Below, in pieces: positions 32,960 through 42,992 of a DNA stretch of 64,000 nucleotides. Under the pieces are notes generated by a model. The model was not told the origin of the DNA and did no database searches. It saw nothing but the letters and a program-made list of their open reading frames with translations. Source of the DNA: Gemmataceae bacterium (lineage in GTDB: Bacteria; Planctomycetota; Planctomycetia; Gemmatales; Gemmataceae); contig JALHPZ010000002.1 in NCBI GenBank assembly GCA_022842245.1, forward strand, positions 186,001 to 250,000. The letters run 5' to 3'. The translations under genes were made by a program, and so were the position numbers. Numbering within the stretch: the stretch's first letter is position 1; each line of letters starts with the position of its first letter.

Positions 32960-35900
32960 GACGCATCACCTCCTGCGGCGTCGTCAGCGAGGCGTGGCTT
33001 CCAGGCTGGCCCCTCGGGTAATCCGTCCGTGAACATGACGAGCCGAACACCCGGCTCGACTTCGCGGAGCGACATCGGCACCGTGAAGTGATCCCATGCT
33101 TGTACACCCGGCTTCTTAAGGAGGGCCGCAATGTCGTCTTCGCCTTTCTTTCGTGTCTTCCCCGCTTCGTAGCCGAGTCGTCTTCCGCCACGAGTCGCTT
33201 CCTTCACCCACTCGTCGCAACGCTCTTCGACCATATCCTCCGTCAACTGCTGAATGGGCTTCTGACCCGTGACACGCCATCCTCGTTCGGACAAGACTTT
33301 CTTCGCTTGGCCGACCTCGCTCCGAGCGGCGCTGTCCATCCTCTCGGCACCGAGGTTTGGGTTGTAGTGTTCGTCGAGGAGTCTGAGCCAACTCACCATC
33401 GTGCCCGTTAGTCCACGGTCCAGTGCTCTCGGAGCGAATGGCGTCACCGACTGCGCCTCGACATGCTTGTAGAACGTTGCGTGATAATGCTCGAACGTCT
33501 CGAAGTGACTCAAATCACGAGGGCGTGTCCAGGTGAGCACAGTGCAGACAAGCCCCGGGAACGAGCGACCGACACGGCTCGTAGCCTGAATGTACTCCGC
33601 GGTGCTCTTTGGCTGTCCATTCACTGCCATCAGTCCCAGTCGGTTCACGTCAACGCCAACGGAAAGCATGTTAGTTGCAAGCACGACATCAATGCCTTGG
33701 GCCTCATCCTTCACCCGCTTGACGACATGCATTCTCTTTGCCGGATCGAACTCGCCTGCAAAGGCGACTTCGAGTTGGTCAAGCTTACGTGGAATATCTT
33801 TGCTAGACACGCGGGACGTGAGTTCGTCGACGTTCTTAACGCTGCGTTGCGAGAGTCCGGGACGAGCGACCCGACTCATCTGCACACGATAGGCACGAGT
33901 CTGGACGTCGTCCTCGGCCAGTCGTCGCATACCGCCCAACTCCCGAAGGGAGTTGAAGTAACCAACGGTCGTCATCCAGGGATCGGCTGCTGCTCCGAAC
34001 CGCTCGAACAAGGACTGTGCTGCCGTCAACAACGCTGTGTAGAGGCGAATGAGAACTGCGGGTCGTGCGGCACCCGGAGCGCAGATGCCCATGTACATCC
34101 GCCCTGGCTTCTCTTCGATGGGCCGCTGAACAGAGAAGAAGTTGTCCTCGACATCGAGGCCGTGTGGTGGGAACACCGCGACCTTTCGCAGGAAGACATT
34201 GTTCACCTGCTCGGCGGCTTTGCGAACCGTCGCCGTGGAAGCGATGACTTTCGGTCGGACGGCTGCACCATCCAGTGTCCAGGTCGCCAGTTCATCGACT
34301 GCCGTTTCGTAGAGTCCGACCATCGTGCCGAGCGGTCCACTGATGAGGTGGAACTCGTCCTGAATGATCAGGTCTGGTGGGCGAATCGGCGTGACATCAA
34401 GGGCTTTGACAGCCGATAGCGATCCCTTCTTCTGGTGTTGGCCGTTGCATTCCGAATTCGGCCAGAGGAGTCCGTGACGCGGGCATTCCTTCGTCGTCCG
34501 GCCAAAGAGTGTCCGTACCTGACCTCGCCATGCCATCATCGCAAACTTATCGACCGTGGCGATCAACATGCTCGGTGGTCGGCGGTAAATCTCGTCATCG
34601 ACGACCAGCACAGGAAGGCCATGATCCTTCGACTTCGCACGGCTGAAGTCGCAGCGCCCCATCTTGTCGCCGCAATAGATCAAGGTGCGGCCTTCACCTG
34701 CAGCAAATCGCGAAACGTAGATGTCTCGTCCTGGGGCGATTTCAGAACCGCACCACGGACAACTTGTAAGCTGTGCCGGGCTGGAGCTCGTAGGACGTTT
34801 TCCAGTTCGCTCGGCCTCAATGGACTCGTGGCTCTGTTCGGTGTCGTTCGGAGTGACCTTCATCCCGACCCAGAGGCCGATGCTGAAAGGTGTCTTCCCC
34901 CACGTCTTCTCGTCTTCCCTGCGGATCGCTTCCATCGCGCAGATAAGGGTCGTTGCTCGTTGGAACTGCTGGAGGGTCAAGAGCCGCAGAGTGTATCGCA
35001 TGATGACGGCGAGGCCGCGCGTGCCATCCAGCCCCCCGAGCTTTCCTTGCAGGCGACGGATCGCCATCGTGAAGGCGGCGACACCGAGATAGGCTTCCGT
35101 CTTGCCGCCCCCGGTAGGGAACCACAGAAGGTCTGCAATTGCATCGACAGGCTTGGTGCGGTCCTTGTGCTTGGGATCGACCAGGGCGGGAATCGACAGC
35201 AGGATGAAGGCCAACTGGAAGGGACGCCATGAACGATTCTTGCGAACGTTCAGCGCCTCAAGTTCGACTTCTTCTTTCCTCCGTCGTTTGAGCGCGTAGA
35301 TGCTCCGAACACGTTGCGTGGCCATCGCCTTGTTTGCGAAGCGAAAAGCTTTGATAGCGTTCTCGTTCGCTGCCAAAACGGTAATCCCCTCTCTCAGACG
35401 CTTGAGAGCCTCCTCGCAACGATCCATTGCTTTCGTCGCGGCGGCGTCGTACCCGACCACATCTGCGCCGATCCGTTTTCGCTGCTCGGATATCCACGCT
35501 TGATAATCGTCGGTCAGGATCGAAAGCGCTGCGACCAGGCCGTCCTTATCGAGCCTGGCGAGTTGCTCCATGTCGAGGAAGCCCTCCTCGACCATCCGCT
35601 TCATGGCGGGGCGGTCTTCCGGGTCAAGGCCGGGAGTCTCGGTGACTGCCACTTCGTATTGCGGAAGGAACACCGTGCGAACCTCTGTGGCTCGCTCGAC
35701 GTTCTCGCCCGAAGGGGTCGCATGAACCGAGACGCTGTGCCCGACTGCAAACTCAACACGTCGCCTATAGATCATCTCCAGCGATTCTCGTTCCGGGTCA
35801 TGCCCATCGCTGTCAAGGACTGGACGACGGCGAAAGACCGCTTCCCCCTTCGGAGAACGGACGATCAGTTCGGGTTGGAACACCCACGCATGATCTTGAT

Positions 35901-36996
35901 TCTTCTCTGGCAACGGCTGGTCGTTGACCAGGAACACCGTGACGAGACGATCACCCGAAGGCAGCGGCGGTCGAATCGTCCCCTGCACGACCACCTGCGG
36001 ACACGCTTGATCGGGAGCGATCGGTTTGATCGGGCCGCTGGTCATCGGCAGACTGATGCGCCCTCCCGAAGGTATGCGCTTCCAGGCACGAAGCGGTTTG
36101 TCGTTCTCGCCAAACTGTTCCTCGCTTTCCGTTCGCTCGTACCGCCCCCAACACGCTTCGAGTTCGAGTGACTCGACCTTGCCGTCTACGCAAAACGTGA
36201 AGCCAAACGACGACGGGACGAAAGACTGGTTCTTCGATGCGTCGATCGCTTGGGTGTCGTCGTCATCGGGGTCGGATGCCCCGCCCGCAGCTGGGAACTC
36301 TTCGCCAGGGAGTCGGCGTCGCCCGCCCTTGTCCCTCCCCGCGCCGACTTCACCGAACGGCACGAGATCCGCCGGAGGCGTCCCTCCGGTTGCCCCCTCT
36401 TCCTCGGCCAGAGCGCCCTTAGCGCCCTTCAGCCCCTCGATGCCATCCTCTTCCTCGCCGCGAACCCTCGGGGAGAGTTTCCCGACGAGGTATCGATCGC
36501 GCACACTCATGCCGACTATCTCTTCCGTCGGGCCGCAAGCCGGCCCCAAGAGATCATCGACCGTAGCGACTCGGAGAAGTTCGCGGAGGTAGGCTTGCTC
36601 GTCCGCTGTGGTTCCCTTGAACGCTGGAAACGAATCGAACGAGCCGCTCGCCGTGCTATTCAGCACTTGCTCGAACTTGGGCCATTCCAGTCTTGAAATC
36701 TGCCGATCTGTGAGGAATTCGATGGCCAACTCGGATAGCGCTCGCCCCGGTTGAATCGTGATGTGACCATCGAAGTAGATGCGGGTGCCACCCGATTCGG
36801 CGCGAACTCGGAAGACGCGAGCTATTCCGATGACCTCCGGCGTCTCGGATGAAACGAGGCACAGCGCGTTGCCGCTCTCGACACCTTTCAGAAGATGAGG
36901 CGGGAGATTCAGCCTGGTGGAGAAGCGATTCGAAACAGCAGCATTGGCTCGAACAAGCCACGCCACCGGCGATTTCTCCGTGGTATTCGTGTTCAT
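32956..36996 (-). CDS. drmA: DrmA-like SF2 helicase (DISARM)
   Basis: 1346 residues. Helicase motifs are Walker A LLWFPTGGGKTEAYLG near 627, DEFH box DLIIQDEFHLISGPLG near 879, and late motifs DVNRLGLMAVNGQPKSTAEY and IQATSRVGRS near 1130-1145. A four-Cys segment before the DEFH box (SCPWCG, then IYCGDKMGRCDF) suggests a zinc finger. The long N-terminus before 600 is typical of DrmA. An acidic, low-complexity linker lies near 175-260. In DISARM, DrmA with DrmB is the DNA-engaging core. It overlaps both neighbours by 4 bases (drmB downstream, the GHKL gene upstream), so expression is tightly coupled. Confidence 0.92.
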   Translation of the reverse strand: MNTNTTEKSPVAWLVRANAAVSNRFSTRLNLPPHLLKGVESGNALCLVSSETPEVIGIARVFRVRAESGGTRIYFDGHITIQPGRALSELAIEFLTDRQISRLEWPKFEQVLNSTASGSFDSFPAFKGTTADEQAYLRELLRVATVDDLLGPACGPTEEIVGMSVRDRYLVGKLSPRVRGEEEDGIEGLKGAKGALAEEEGATGGTPPADLVPFGEVGAGRDKGGRRRLPGEEFPAAGGASDPDDDDTQAIDASKNQSFVPSSFGFTFCVDGKVESLELEACWGRYERTESEEQFGENDKPLRAWKRIPSGGRISLPMTSGPIKPIAPDQACPQVVVQGTIRPPLPSGDRLVTVFLVNDQPLPEKNQDHAWVFQPELIVRSPKGEAVFRRRPVLDSDGHDPERESLEMIYRRRVEFAVGHSVSVHATPSGENVERATEVRTVFLPQYEVAVTETPGLDPEDRPAMKRMVEEGFLDMEQLARLDKDGLVAALSILTDDYQAWISEQRKRIGADVVGYDAAATKAMDRCEEALKRLREGITVLAANENAIKAFRFANKAMATQRVRSIYALKRRRKEEVELEALNVRKNRSWRPFQLAFILLSIPALVDPKHKDRTKPVDAIADLLWFPTGGGKTEAYLGVAAFTMAIRRLQGKLGGLDGTRGLAVIMRYTLRLLTLQQFQRATTLICAMEAIRREDEKTWGKTPFSIGLWVGMKVTPNDTEQSHESIEAERTGKRPTSSSPAQLTSCPWCGSEIAPGRDIYVSRFAAGEGRTLIYCGDKMGRCDFSRAKSKDHGLPVLVVDDEIYRRPPSMLIATVDKFAMMAWRGQVRTLFGRTTKECPRHGLLWPNSECNGQHQKKGSLSAVKALDVTPIRPPDLIIQDEFHLISGPLGTMVGLYETAVDELATWTLDGAAVRPKVIASTATVRKAAEQVNNVFLRKVAVFPPHGLDVEDNFFSVQRPIEEKPGRMYMGICAPGAARPAVLIRLYTALLTAAQSLFERFGAAADPWMTTVGYFNSLRELGGMRRLAEDDVQTRAYRVQMSRVARPGLSQRSVKNVDELTSRVSSKDIPRKLDQLEVAFAGEFDPAKRMHVVKRVKDEAQGIDVVLATNMLSVGVDVNRLGLMAVNGQPKSTAEYIQATSRVGRSFPGLVCTVLTWTRPRDLSHFETFEHYHATFYKHVEAQSVTPFAPRALDRGLTGTMVSWLRLLDEHYNPNLGAERMDSAARSEVGQAKKVLSERGWRVTGQKPIQQLTEDMVEERCDEWVKEATRGGRRLGYEAGKTRKKGEDDIAALLKKPGVQAWDHFTVPMSLREVEPGVRLVMFTDGLPEGPAWKPRLADDAAGGDAS

Positions 36997-38948
36997 AGCA
37001 TCCCCACAATCTTTTCGAGCTTGTCGAGTTCTTTGCTGCGTTCCAAGTACTCCGCGTACGACTCCTGTGCACCTTTGATCAGGGTGTCGTAGTGGATAAC
37101 GCGACTGCCGGGAGACACCGCAGCCATAGACGACTTCAATCTATCGGGGTTGCTGGCCTCCTCGGCGATGGGCTTTCCGATGACGAAAATGACCTCGATA
37201 TTCGGCGTCGGTTCGTTCTGCGCGAGGAGAATTTTCCTCAGCTTGTCAACGTAGGTTTGGCCCTGTTCCTGAAGTTCGAGAAGTTTCATCTGACGATCCG
37301 CACGCTTCAGTTCGACAATAATGTGCTTGCCCGCCATCGTGCGGTAGGCAATATCGACTCGACCTAACTTTTCCTTTTCAGTGAGATCTGCAATAATCAC
37401 GCCTTCTTCTGTGAGCCTCGTTTCCATGATTTCGCTGCCTGCTGCTCGCTCCCAGGATGGATCGAGAAGCCAGAGGTGGTCGAAAAGGTACTTCTGCAAC
37501 ACCTTTTCTTTCGCTTCGCCATCAACGAGTTTCTGGAACTGTTGGATTGCATCAACACGCGACTTCACGATGTCTCGGTAATGGCTTGCTTCGAGCGAAT
37601 CGCGGTCGGCCAGCAGTTTCAGCAGCTTGTCGATGTTCCCGATGCTCGCAACGAGTTTCTCTGCGGACCCCCTCAACTTCATCCGCTCGAACGCGAAGAT
37701 GCCGTACTTGTACAACTCTTTCCGGTCTTCTTCCTGCTCGACAGGCAAGGCGCTGATTTTGGAAATCAGTTCTTCGGCGCTTTCCTGATACCCGTCAGGC
37801 AATCCGCCAATCCACAATGCCAATGCGGGAATCGTCTCTTTGGCCTTCTTCACCTCATGTTTCCGCCGCCACTCATTCCAACGCTTTTCGATCAGGGTGG
37901 TTTGGTGTTTGAGAAAGCTGATGAGTTGGACATAGCGGGGGTCGTCTTCTTGGACACGCTGTCGGTCGCTCGTGGCGATATCCGGGTCGGTGTCAGAGTC
38001 GAGGAAGTCAGCTTCGATTTGGCCCGTCAGATATTTGGTGTAGAGGCGGCCATCGTTCAGTTTGTCGAGGATGTTCTCGTGGAACAGGCGACCTCGCGCG
38101 AACACGACAATGCTGTTCAGGTTGCCAGCATCGTCGTTGTCGAGTTGCTTCGGGACTCGCGCAGTGCCAATCCACCCTTTGACACCCCAAAGGCCATCCC
38201 AACCTTCTAGCCGTTGCAGGAGTTGCTCCCGCTCGACGATATTTGGCTTTGTTCCTCCTTCAGGGACATCGGGGCCAAAGTGCCAAAGAAACTGGCACAC
38301 GCTGAGATCGCCTCGTTCTTCGATTGTCACTGGGGTGCCGTTGATCGTAATCTTGAAATCTTGCGATGCTCCGATGACCGAAAACCGTCTCGCCAACCTC
38401 ATTCTGAGAGCCGCGACTCCTCGTCCGAGTCGTTGGCGTTTGATTTTCTTCAGGCGGATCAGAGTGCCTTTCGTGACCGTGACATCATCACCGGCCAACT
38501 GCTCTGGGTGATAGACGGTTGCCTTCTGCTGTACCGATTCTTGAATGCCTTCCACGGTCATCCGCAATCCATGAGTCAGTCCATTCTTGGCAGACTGCAC
38601 TTCGATGATTTCGGCGATTGAGAATAAGGAAAGTTTCCCCAACCCCTTTCGCCCCATCACGGCTCGTCCTTTTGCCGTGACCTTGCCATATGGATCAGTG
38701 TCGTCACGCCGACGGTATCCGACCCGGAGGTACTTCTCGTTCATGTCCGTCACGGTCATGCCGATGCCGTCGTCTTCGATCTCAATGACGCTGCTATCGC
38801 TGTTGATGCGAATATCTACGACGCTCGCGTCTGCGTCCCATGCATTCGCCACTGCCTCCGTCAGCACTGCCGCGATGTTGCTGTAAAGATTTATGCCCAG
38901 GTGATCGAGCACATTCAAATCGACGGTCATTTGGTACGGCGACGGCAT
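36993..38948 (-). CDS. GHKL ATPase fused to a PD-(D/E)xK-like nuclease domain
   Basis: I choose ATG 38948 (MPSPYQMTVDLN), one base after the methyltransferase stop; the frame also opens at 38987. 651 residues. The N-terminal HSP90/MutL-type ATPase has LTEAVANAWDADA (N box), IEDDGIGM (G1) and GRKGLGKLSLFSIA (G2). A long helical middle follows. Near 545-600 comes LGRVDIAYRTMAGKHIIVEL then KRAD, an Asp...Glu-x-Lys pattern of PD-(D/E)xK nucleases that recalls the Shedu/DUF4263 C-terminal domain. It is not a standard DISARM component. Its place inside the coupled operon suggests an added effector or sensor. The ATPase call is firm; the nuclease call is moderate. Confidence 0.85.
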   Translation of the reverse strand: MPSPYQMTVDLNVLDHLGINLYSNIAAVLTEAVANAWDADASVVDIRINSDSSVIEIEDDGIGMTVTDMNEKYLRVGYRRRDDTDPYGKVTAKGRAVMGRKGLGKLSLFSIAEIIEVQSAKNGLTHGLRMTVEGIQESVQQKATVYHPEQLAGDDVTVTKGTLIRLKKIKRQRLGRGVAALRMRLARRFSVIGASQDFKITINGTPVTIEERGDLSVCQFLWHFGPDVPEGGTKPNIVEREQLLQRLEGWDGLWGVKGWIGTARVPKQLDNDDAGNLNSIVVFARGRLFHENILDKLNDGRLYTKYLTGQIEADFLDSDTDPDIATSDRQRVQEDDPRYVQLISFLKHQTTLIEKRWNEWRRKHEVKKAKETIPALALWIGGLPDGYQESAEELISKISALPVEQEEDRKELYKYGIFAFERMKLRGSAEKLVASIGNIDKLLKLLADRDSLEASHYRDIVKSRVDAIQQFQKLVDGEAKEKVLQKYLFDHLWLLDPSWERAAGSEIMETRLTEEGVIIADLTEKEKLGRVDIAYRTMAGKHIIVELKRADRQMKLLELQEQGQTYVDKLRKILLAQNEPTPNIEVIFVIGKPIAEEASNPDRLKSSMAAVSPGSRVIHYDTLIKGAQESYAEYLERSKELDKLEKIVGML

Positions 38949-38949
38949 C

Positions 38950-41900
38950 TCAGGCTCCCTCCGTGCCAAACAGTGGCATGTCGCCAAGGTCCGTCTTCTG
39001 CTTCTTGCGGTCCCGCAATCTCTTGGTCTTGCTTTGTGGCACTTGTCGAATCTCTTCCTCGTGTCGCTCGTGGTTCAGCTTAAGAAGCCGCTTGAGGACT
39101 TCTCGCCGTGCGGCTTCGCCGATGGTGTGGCGGACGCCTTGCTTTGTTTCGTGAAAGCCGTGGCCGAGGTCGAGGTCGGACCAGCCGTAGGCGGCGGCAA
39201 CCGTCTGATCTAGCTGTGTGCGCAGATCCCGCCACTTCTGGATTTCGCTCGTCGTGTTCTCTGGATTGTGGAACATGTTGTATGCATCAGTTAGTCCCAG
39301 ATTGTGCTTCAACAAAGTAGCTGCGCGAGCGGAATAGTAACTGGCACCTACGGATTCAATGCTCTCCTCTTGAGCATCACTTGCAACTTGTCGGCCCTTT
39401 AATAACAGACACTCAGGAAATGGAAACGTATCAAAGCAGCGAGAGCCAACATACGCCGGTGTCTCTCCAGTAGAAGAGCCCCAGTGCAATGCCCAGCAAC
39501 CATGAAGCGAAGACTGAAGCAAGGCAAACATGGAAAACGACGAGAAGTCGAAAACCTTGACCTTCTCTGAATAAATGTGATTCGGATTACCAAAGACCAA
39601 TGCTAAGTGCTTCGATAGTTTCGATGACACGAGAACTCGTTCTTTCTTCCGTACTCTATCAAAAAATTCCTCTCGCCGATCCCAGAATTTCCAGAAGCAC
39701 TCTTCATGAACTTGACGGGTTAACGTGCTTCGATACGGCTTGACCCGTTCACAAACTATTCTCCACGCTTCCTCGTACTTAGAAGATTCCTCTTCTGAGA
39801 GATTCCAGAAATTAATAACCCATCGGTCACTCAGTTGATGAGGATGATTATTGATGTCGTCTCCGACGATGTACTGAGTAATGACGGCACTGTTAGCTTT
39901 TGCCGAGTCGAGTAGACGTCTGGCCTCATTCTCTCCAAGGACGAACCCGATTCCCTGAACTTTCACGCCGTCCGAGCAGTATCCAGAGTTGGCAGAGAGC
40001 ATTAATGGGTCAGGCAAGTCGTCTCCGGGCTCAAGCATTGTGGAGATGCTTGAGCATGCGATATCATCGCAGAATTTTTGGCCTCTCCACTTCCCTCGGA
40101 ATTGGTGAAGCAAGGCCACTCTTACACCAGCATCACCGGGCCATTCACGGGATGATACTGCCCTATACGGTTCGGCTTCGGCGAAGAGAGCAGCCATGCC
40201 AACTTCACGGGTGTCACTTTCGGTAATAGTGTCGGTAGCAATAAACCCTGATGTGCCATTGGCACGCAGATGCTTGCACCCACGAAGAAGAAAATAAAGA
40301 ACGTAATTAACAGACCCTTTTGACCCTTGGAGTATAAACGTCTTGATGAATGAAGCGTAATTGTCGCCGAAGTTGGTTGAGATCTTTCGACCCCCCATGA
40401 ATGGTGGATTCCCAATGAACGCATCGAACCCGCCTCGTTTCATTACAACTTCGGGGAATTCGAGCGGCCAATGGAACATTTTCTGCCCCCTGCGTTCTTT
40501 AGTGGCATCTCGTACGAAGTCCTCGATCGGTCCCTTGTCGATGTAGTAAGCAGACCGCACCGCTGCCTGACGAATCCGCTCCTGCTTGTCTGTCGCGCTC
40601 TCTCGCCAGAACTCAGCCGAGACGAGCAAATCCGCTATACACCGCAACCGCGAAATCTTCTCCTCGGCCTCGACTAGTAACTCTTCCTGCCTGTGAACGT
40701 CGTCCACCGTGTTCGCAGACATTTCCTCTAGCTTGAGCCGTAGTTCAACTGCTTCATCGACCATGGTTTCGAGCGGTCCCTTGAAGAGAACCGCATCGTC
40801 GGCGTCGGGAGCCATACTAAAATGTCGAAGCTGGTCAATACTGTGGATTCCAATAAGCGAATCGCCACAGCGCAGTGCATGGTCGAGGAAGCTGAATGGC
40901 TTGTTCTTCGCAAGCGTCACGAGCCAGATCGAGAGCTTCGCCAACTCGACTGCGAGGTGGTTGATATCCACACCGTAGAGACACGACTGTGCGACAAGTC
41001 GCCGTGCAACGAGCACGCGGTCATCCAAGTTCTTCGGTAGCGGTTCGAGATCGCCAAGCGAGTCACTAGTATGGCCATCAATGCCGACCTGAATTCCCTT
41101 CGCCTCTTCGACCACCCAAGCTTCGACGAGTTTCTGGCTCAAGTATCTACAGGCTTCGACTAGAAACGCCCCCGACCCGCAGGCCATGTCGCAGACTTTG
41201 AGCGCGAGAATGTCGACTGAAGACTTGAGCCTCCACTCCTTCTCTGGCAAACCCTCAGCCGGGCCGATGTACACGAGCGGCTCCAGGGTGTAACGAACAA
41301 TCGGTTCGGTCATGGAGCGGGGCGTGTAGTGTGTTCCCGAGGAACGACGATCCGTCCCCTTCACGATGGTGAAGGAACCTTCACGGTAGACGAGGAGATT
41401 CCCCCAGCTATCGGCACGGATGATGTCGCCAAACGGAACGAGCCGCTTCGCGAGTTGCTCATCGCCGCTCGCGGCCTGAACCAAGCGAATGAACATTTCA
41501 CGGCTCTCTTCGACCTGAAGCGAGTTGCGGAGAGCGGGAACAGAACGCCCGGTGATTTCGTTGAGGTGTTCGATCAGGGTGTTTTGCCCCTTCTTGGCGA
41601 GCGATTCCAGTGCGGAGAGCGTGATCTGGGGATTCGGCAACTTCTTCGTGCCGAGCAACCCGAGGGTGATTTCCGGCACTCTCGCCGCCGTGAATTCGAG
41701 CAAGCCTTCATAGACGTGCCCGATCTGCTCAACACCCAACGCCCTGTATGAAAGCAACTGAGCGCCACCGCGCTGTTCGAGAACCTGCAAAGCGGTCATC
41801 AGCAAGAGAACCGTGCGGTTGTCGATGGGAAGCGGTACCGCAGGCTCTTCCCGCCATGTCGTTCCCGATGCACGACCTTCGAGGAATGGGAAGCGGTCGG

Positions 41901-42990
41901 GGTCGAAGAGCGAACCTCCGAGAGCCGGGAGTCGCAAGGCTTCGTGCTCGATTCCGCCGTAGATACCGCGGAACGTGGCCAAGAGCCGCGACCAGGCGTC
42001 ATGCCGACGTTCCAGCACTTCGACGCCGTAGTGGTCCGCGTCTTCGCGCAGCTTCGCTCGAAGAGCCGACACCGAATAGTGCTGGTCATAGAGCGGATCG
42101 CCGAGAAGGAGCAGGTTTCTCTCTTCCGCCGAGAGGATGAAGACGAGACGCATCATCACAGTGAGGCCCGCCTCGTATAGTTCGGCAGGCTTCACATCCT
42201 TCAGCAGTTCGCCGTTTCGGTCCTGATCCGCTCGTCCGAGCGACTGGATAAGCACCTCGACGGCGCGTCGGACCTGCTCACCGAGAGTAGTGGTGACTTC
42301 TTCCTGGAACTCGAGGGATCGTTCCAGAAGTTTGGAAAGTGTGTCCTCTTCTGGGCCGAAGCAACGACGCACGCCGAGAAGCGACTGGAACGCCTTGAGC
42401 GTCACCGGCTCCTGCCACCAGAGCCGCGCGAACCACGACGCATACCCCGATGTTTCGCCGACTGGCGCGTTGACGAGCATCCACTCTTCACCGTTCGTGA
42501 CGAGTCCGACGCGGCACTCGTGGGCGCGACAGAGGAGCGTCATCCGTTCGGCAGGCGGGGCAAGCCATGTCTCTTCTGGAAGCGGGTTCTCCAGGTTTGT
42601 TCTGGGCGGATACATCGCGATCAACAATCGAGGTTTCCCGTTCTCGGAACGAACCGCGAAGTCGGGCGTATACTCGACACCGTGTTCCGGGGAACGGTAT
42701 AGGATGCTCCCGGTGAGCTTCTCTTTGGGCGAAAGCGTCTCGCTGTCGTATTCGAGGGCAACTTCTAGAACCATCCGCACCCAGGCTTTGTGGAACGCCT
42801 CAAGGTGCGGGTCGTCTTCGTCGATTGCGTCCTGCCACTCCTCGTATGCGGCCCGAAGTCGCTGACGACGCGGTGTTTCGACCTTCTCCAAGCCTTGAGG
42901 AAACGCTTCTTCGAGCACCGTTCCGGCGAGGAACGGCCCGGAGACATCGACCAGGGAAAGCCAGACTATCGGCTCGGTGACTCGTGCCAT
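38950..42990 (-). CDS. drmMI: DrmMI-like large N6-adenine methyltransferase (class 1 DISARM)
   Basis: 1346 residues. The SAM motif I is VCDMACGSGAFLVEACRYLS near 600, followed by YGVDINHLAVELAKLSIWLV (motif II region). The adenine-specific catalytic motif IV is FIGNPPFMGGRKIS near 859. The N-terminal 500 residues carry an Eco57I/PglX-like extension, and the C-terminal 400 residues are a putative target-recognition domain. In class 1 DISARM this enzyme marks host DNA as self. The C-terminal recognition region (about 39400-40300) is visibly less GC-rich than its surroundings, suggesting separate replacement. The gene lies 2 bp after drmD and 1 bp before the ATPase gene. Confidence 0.9.
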   Translation of the reverse strand: MARVTEPIVWLSLVDVSGPFLAGTVLEEAFPQGLEKVETPRRQRLRAAYEEWQDAIDEDDPHLEAFHKAWVRMVLEVALEYDSETLSPKEKLTGSILYRSPEHGVEYTPDFAVRSENGKPRLLIAMYPPRTNLENPLPEETWLAPPAERMTLLCRAHECRVGLVTNGEEWMLVNAPVGETSGYASWFARLWWQEPVTLKAFQSLLGVRRCFGPEEDTLSKLLERSLEFQEEVTTTLGEQVRRAVEVLIQSLGRADQDRNGELLKDVKPAELYEAGLTVMMRLVFILSAEERNLLLLGDPLYDQHYSVSALRAKLREDADHYGVEVLERRHDAWSRLLATFRGIYGGIEHEALRLPALGGSLFDPDRFPFLEGRASGTTWREEPAVPLPIDNRTVLLLMTALQVLEQRGGAQLLSYRALGVEQIGHVYEGLLEFTAARVPEITLGLLGTKKLPNPQITLSALESLAKKGQNTLIEHLNEITGRSVPALRNSLQVEESREMFIRLVQAASGDEQLAKRLVPFGDIIRADSWGNLLVYREGSFTIVKGTDRRSSGTHYTPRSMTEPIVRYTLEPLVYIGPAEGLPEKEWRLKSSVDILALKVCDMACGSGAFLVEACRYLSQKLVEAWVVEEAKGIQVGIDGHTSDSLGDLEPLPKNLDDRVLVARRLVAQSCLYGVDINHLAVELAKLSIWLVTLAKNKPFSFLDHALRCGDSLIGIHSIDQLRHFSMAPDADDAVLFKGPLETMVDEAVELRLKLEEMSANTVDDVHRQEELLVEAEEKISRLRCIADLLVSAEFWRESATDKQERIRQAAVRSAYYIDKGPIEDFVRDATKERRGQKMFHWPLEFPEVVMKRGGFDAFIGNPPFMGGRKISTNFGDNYASFIKTFILQGSKGSVNYVLYFLLRGCKHLRANGTSGFIATDTITESDTREVGMAALFAEAEPYRAVSSREWPGDAGVRVALLHQFRGKWRGQKFCDDIACSSISTMLEPGDDLPDPLMLSANSGYCSDGVKVQGIGFVLGENEARRLLDSAKANSAVITQYIVGDDINNHPHQLSDRWVINFWNLSEEESSKYEEAWRIVCERVKPYRSTLTRQVHEECFWKFWDRREEFFDRVRKKERVLVSSKLSKHLALVFGNPNHIYSEKVKVFDFSSFSMFALLQSSLHGCWALHWGSSTGETPAYVGSRCFDTFPFPECLLLKGRQVASDAQEESIESVGASYYSARAATLLKHNLGLTDAYNMFHNPENTTSEIQKWRDLRTQLDQTVAAAYGWSDLDLGHGFHETKQGVRHTIGEAARREVLKRLLKLNHERHEEEIRQVPQSKTKRLRDRKKQKTDLGDMPLFGTEGA

Positions 42991-42992
42991 GA

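Noticed and set aside
36993-38987. DNA mismatch repair MutL
   Set aside because: It shares the GHKL ATPase fold but lacks MutL spacing and C-terminal dimerisation features, and the C-terminus is nuclease-like.
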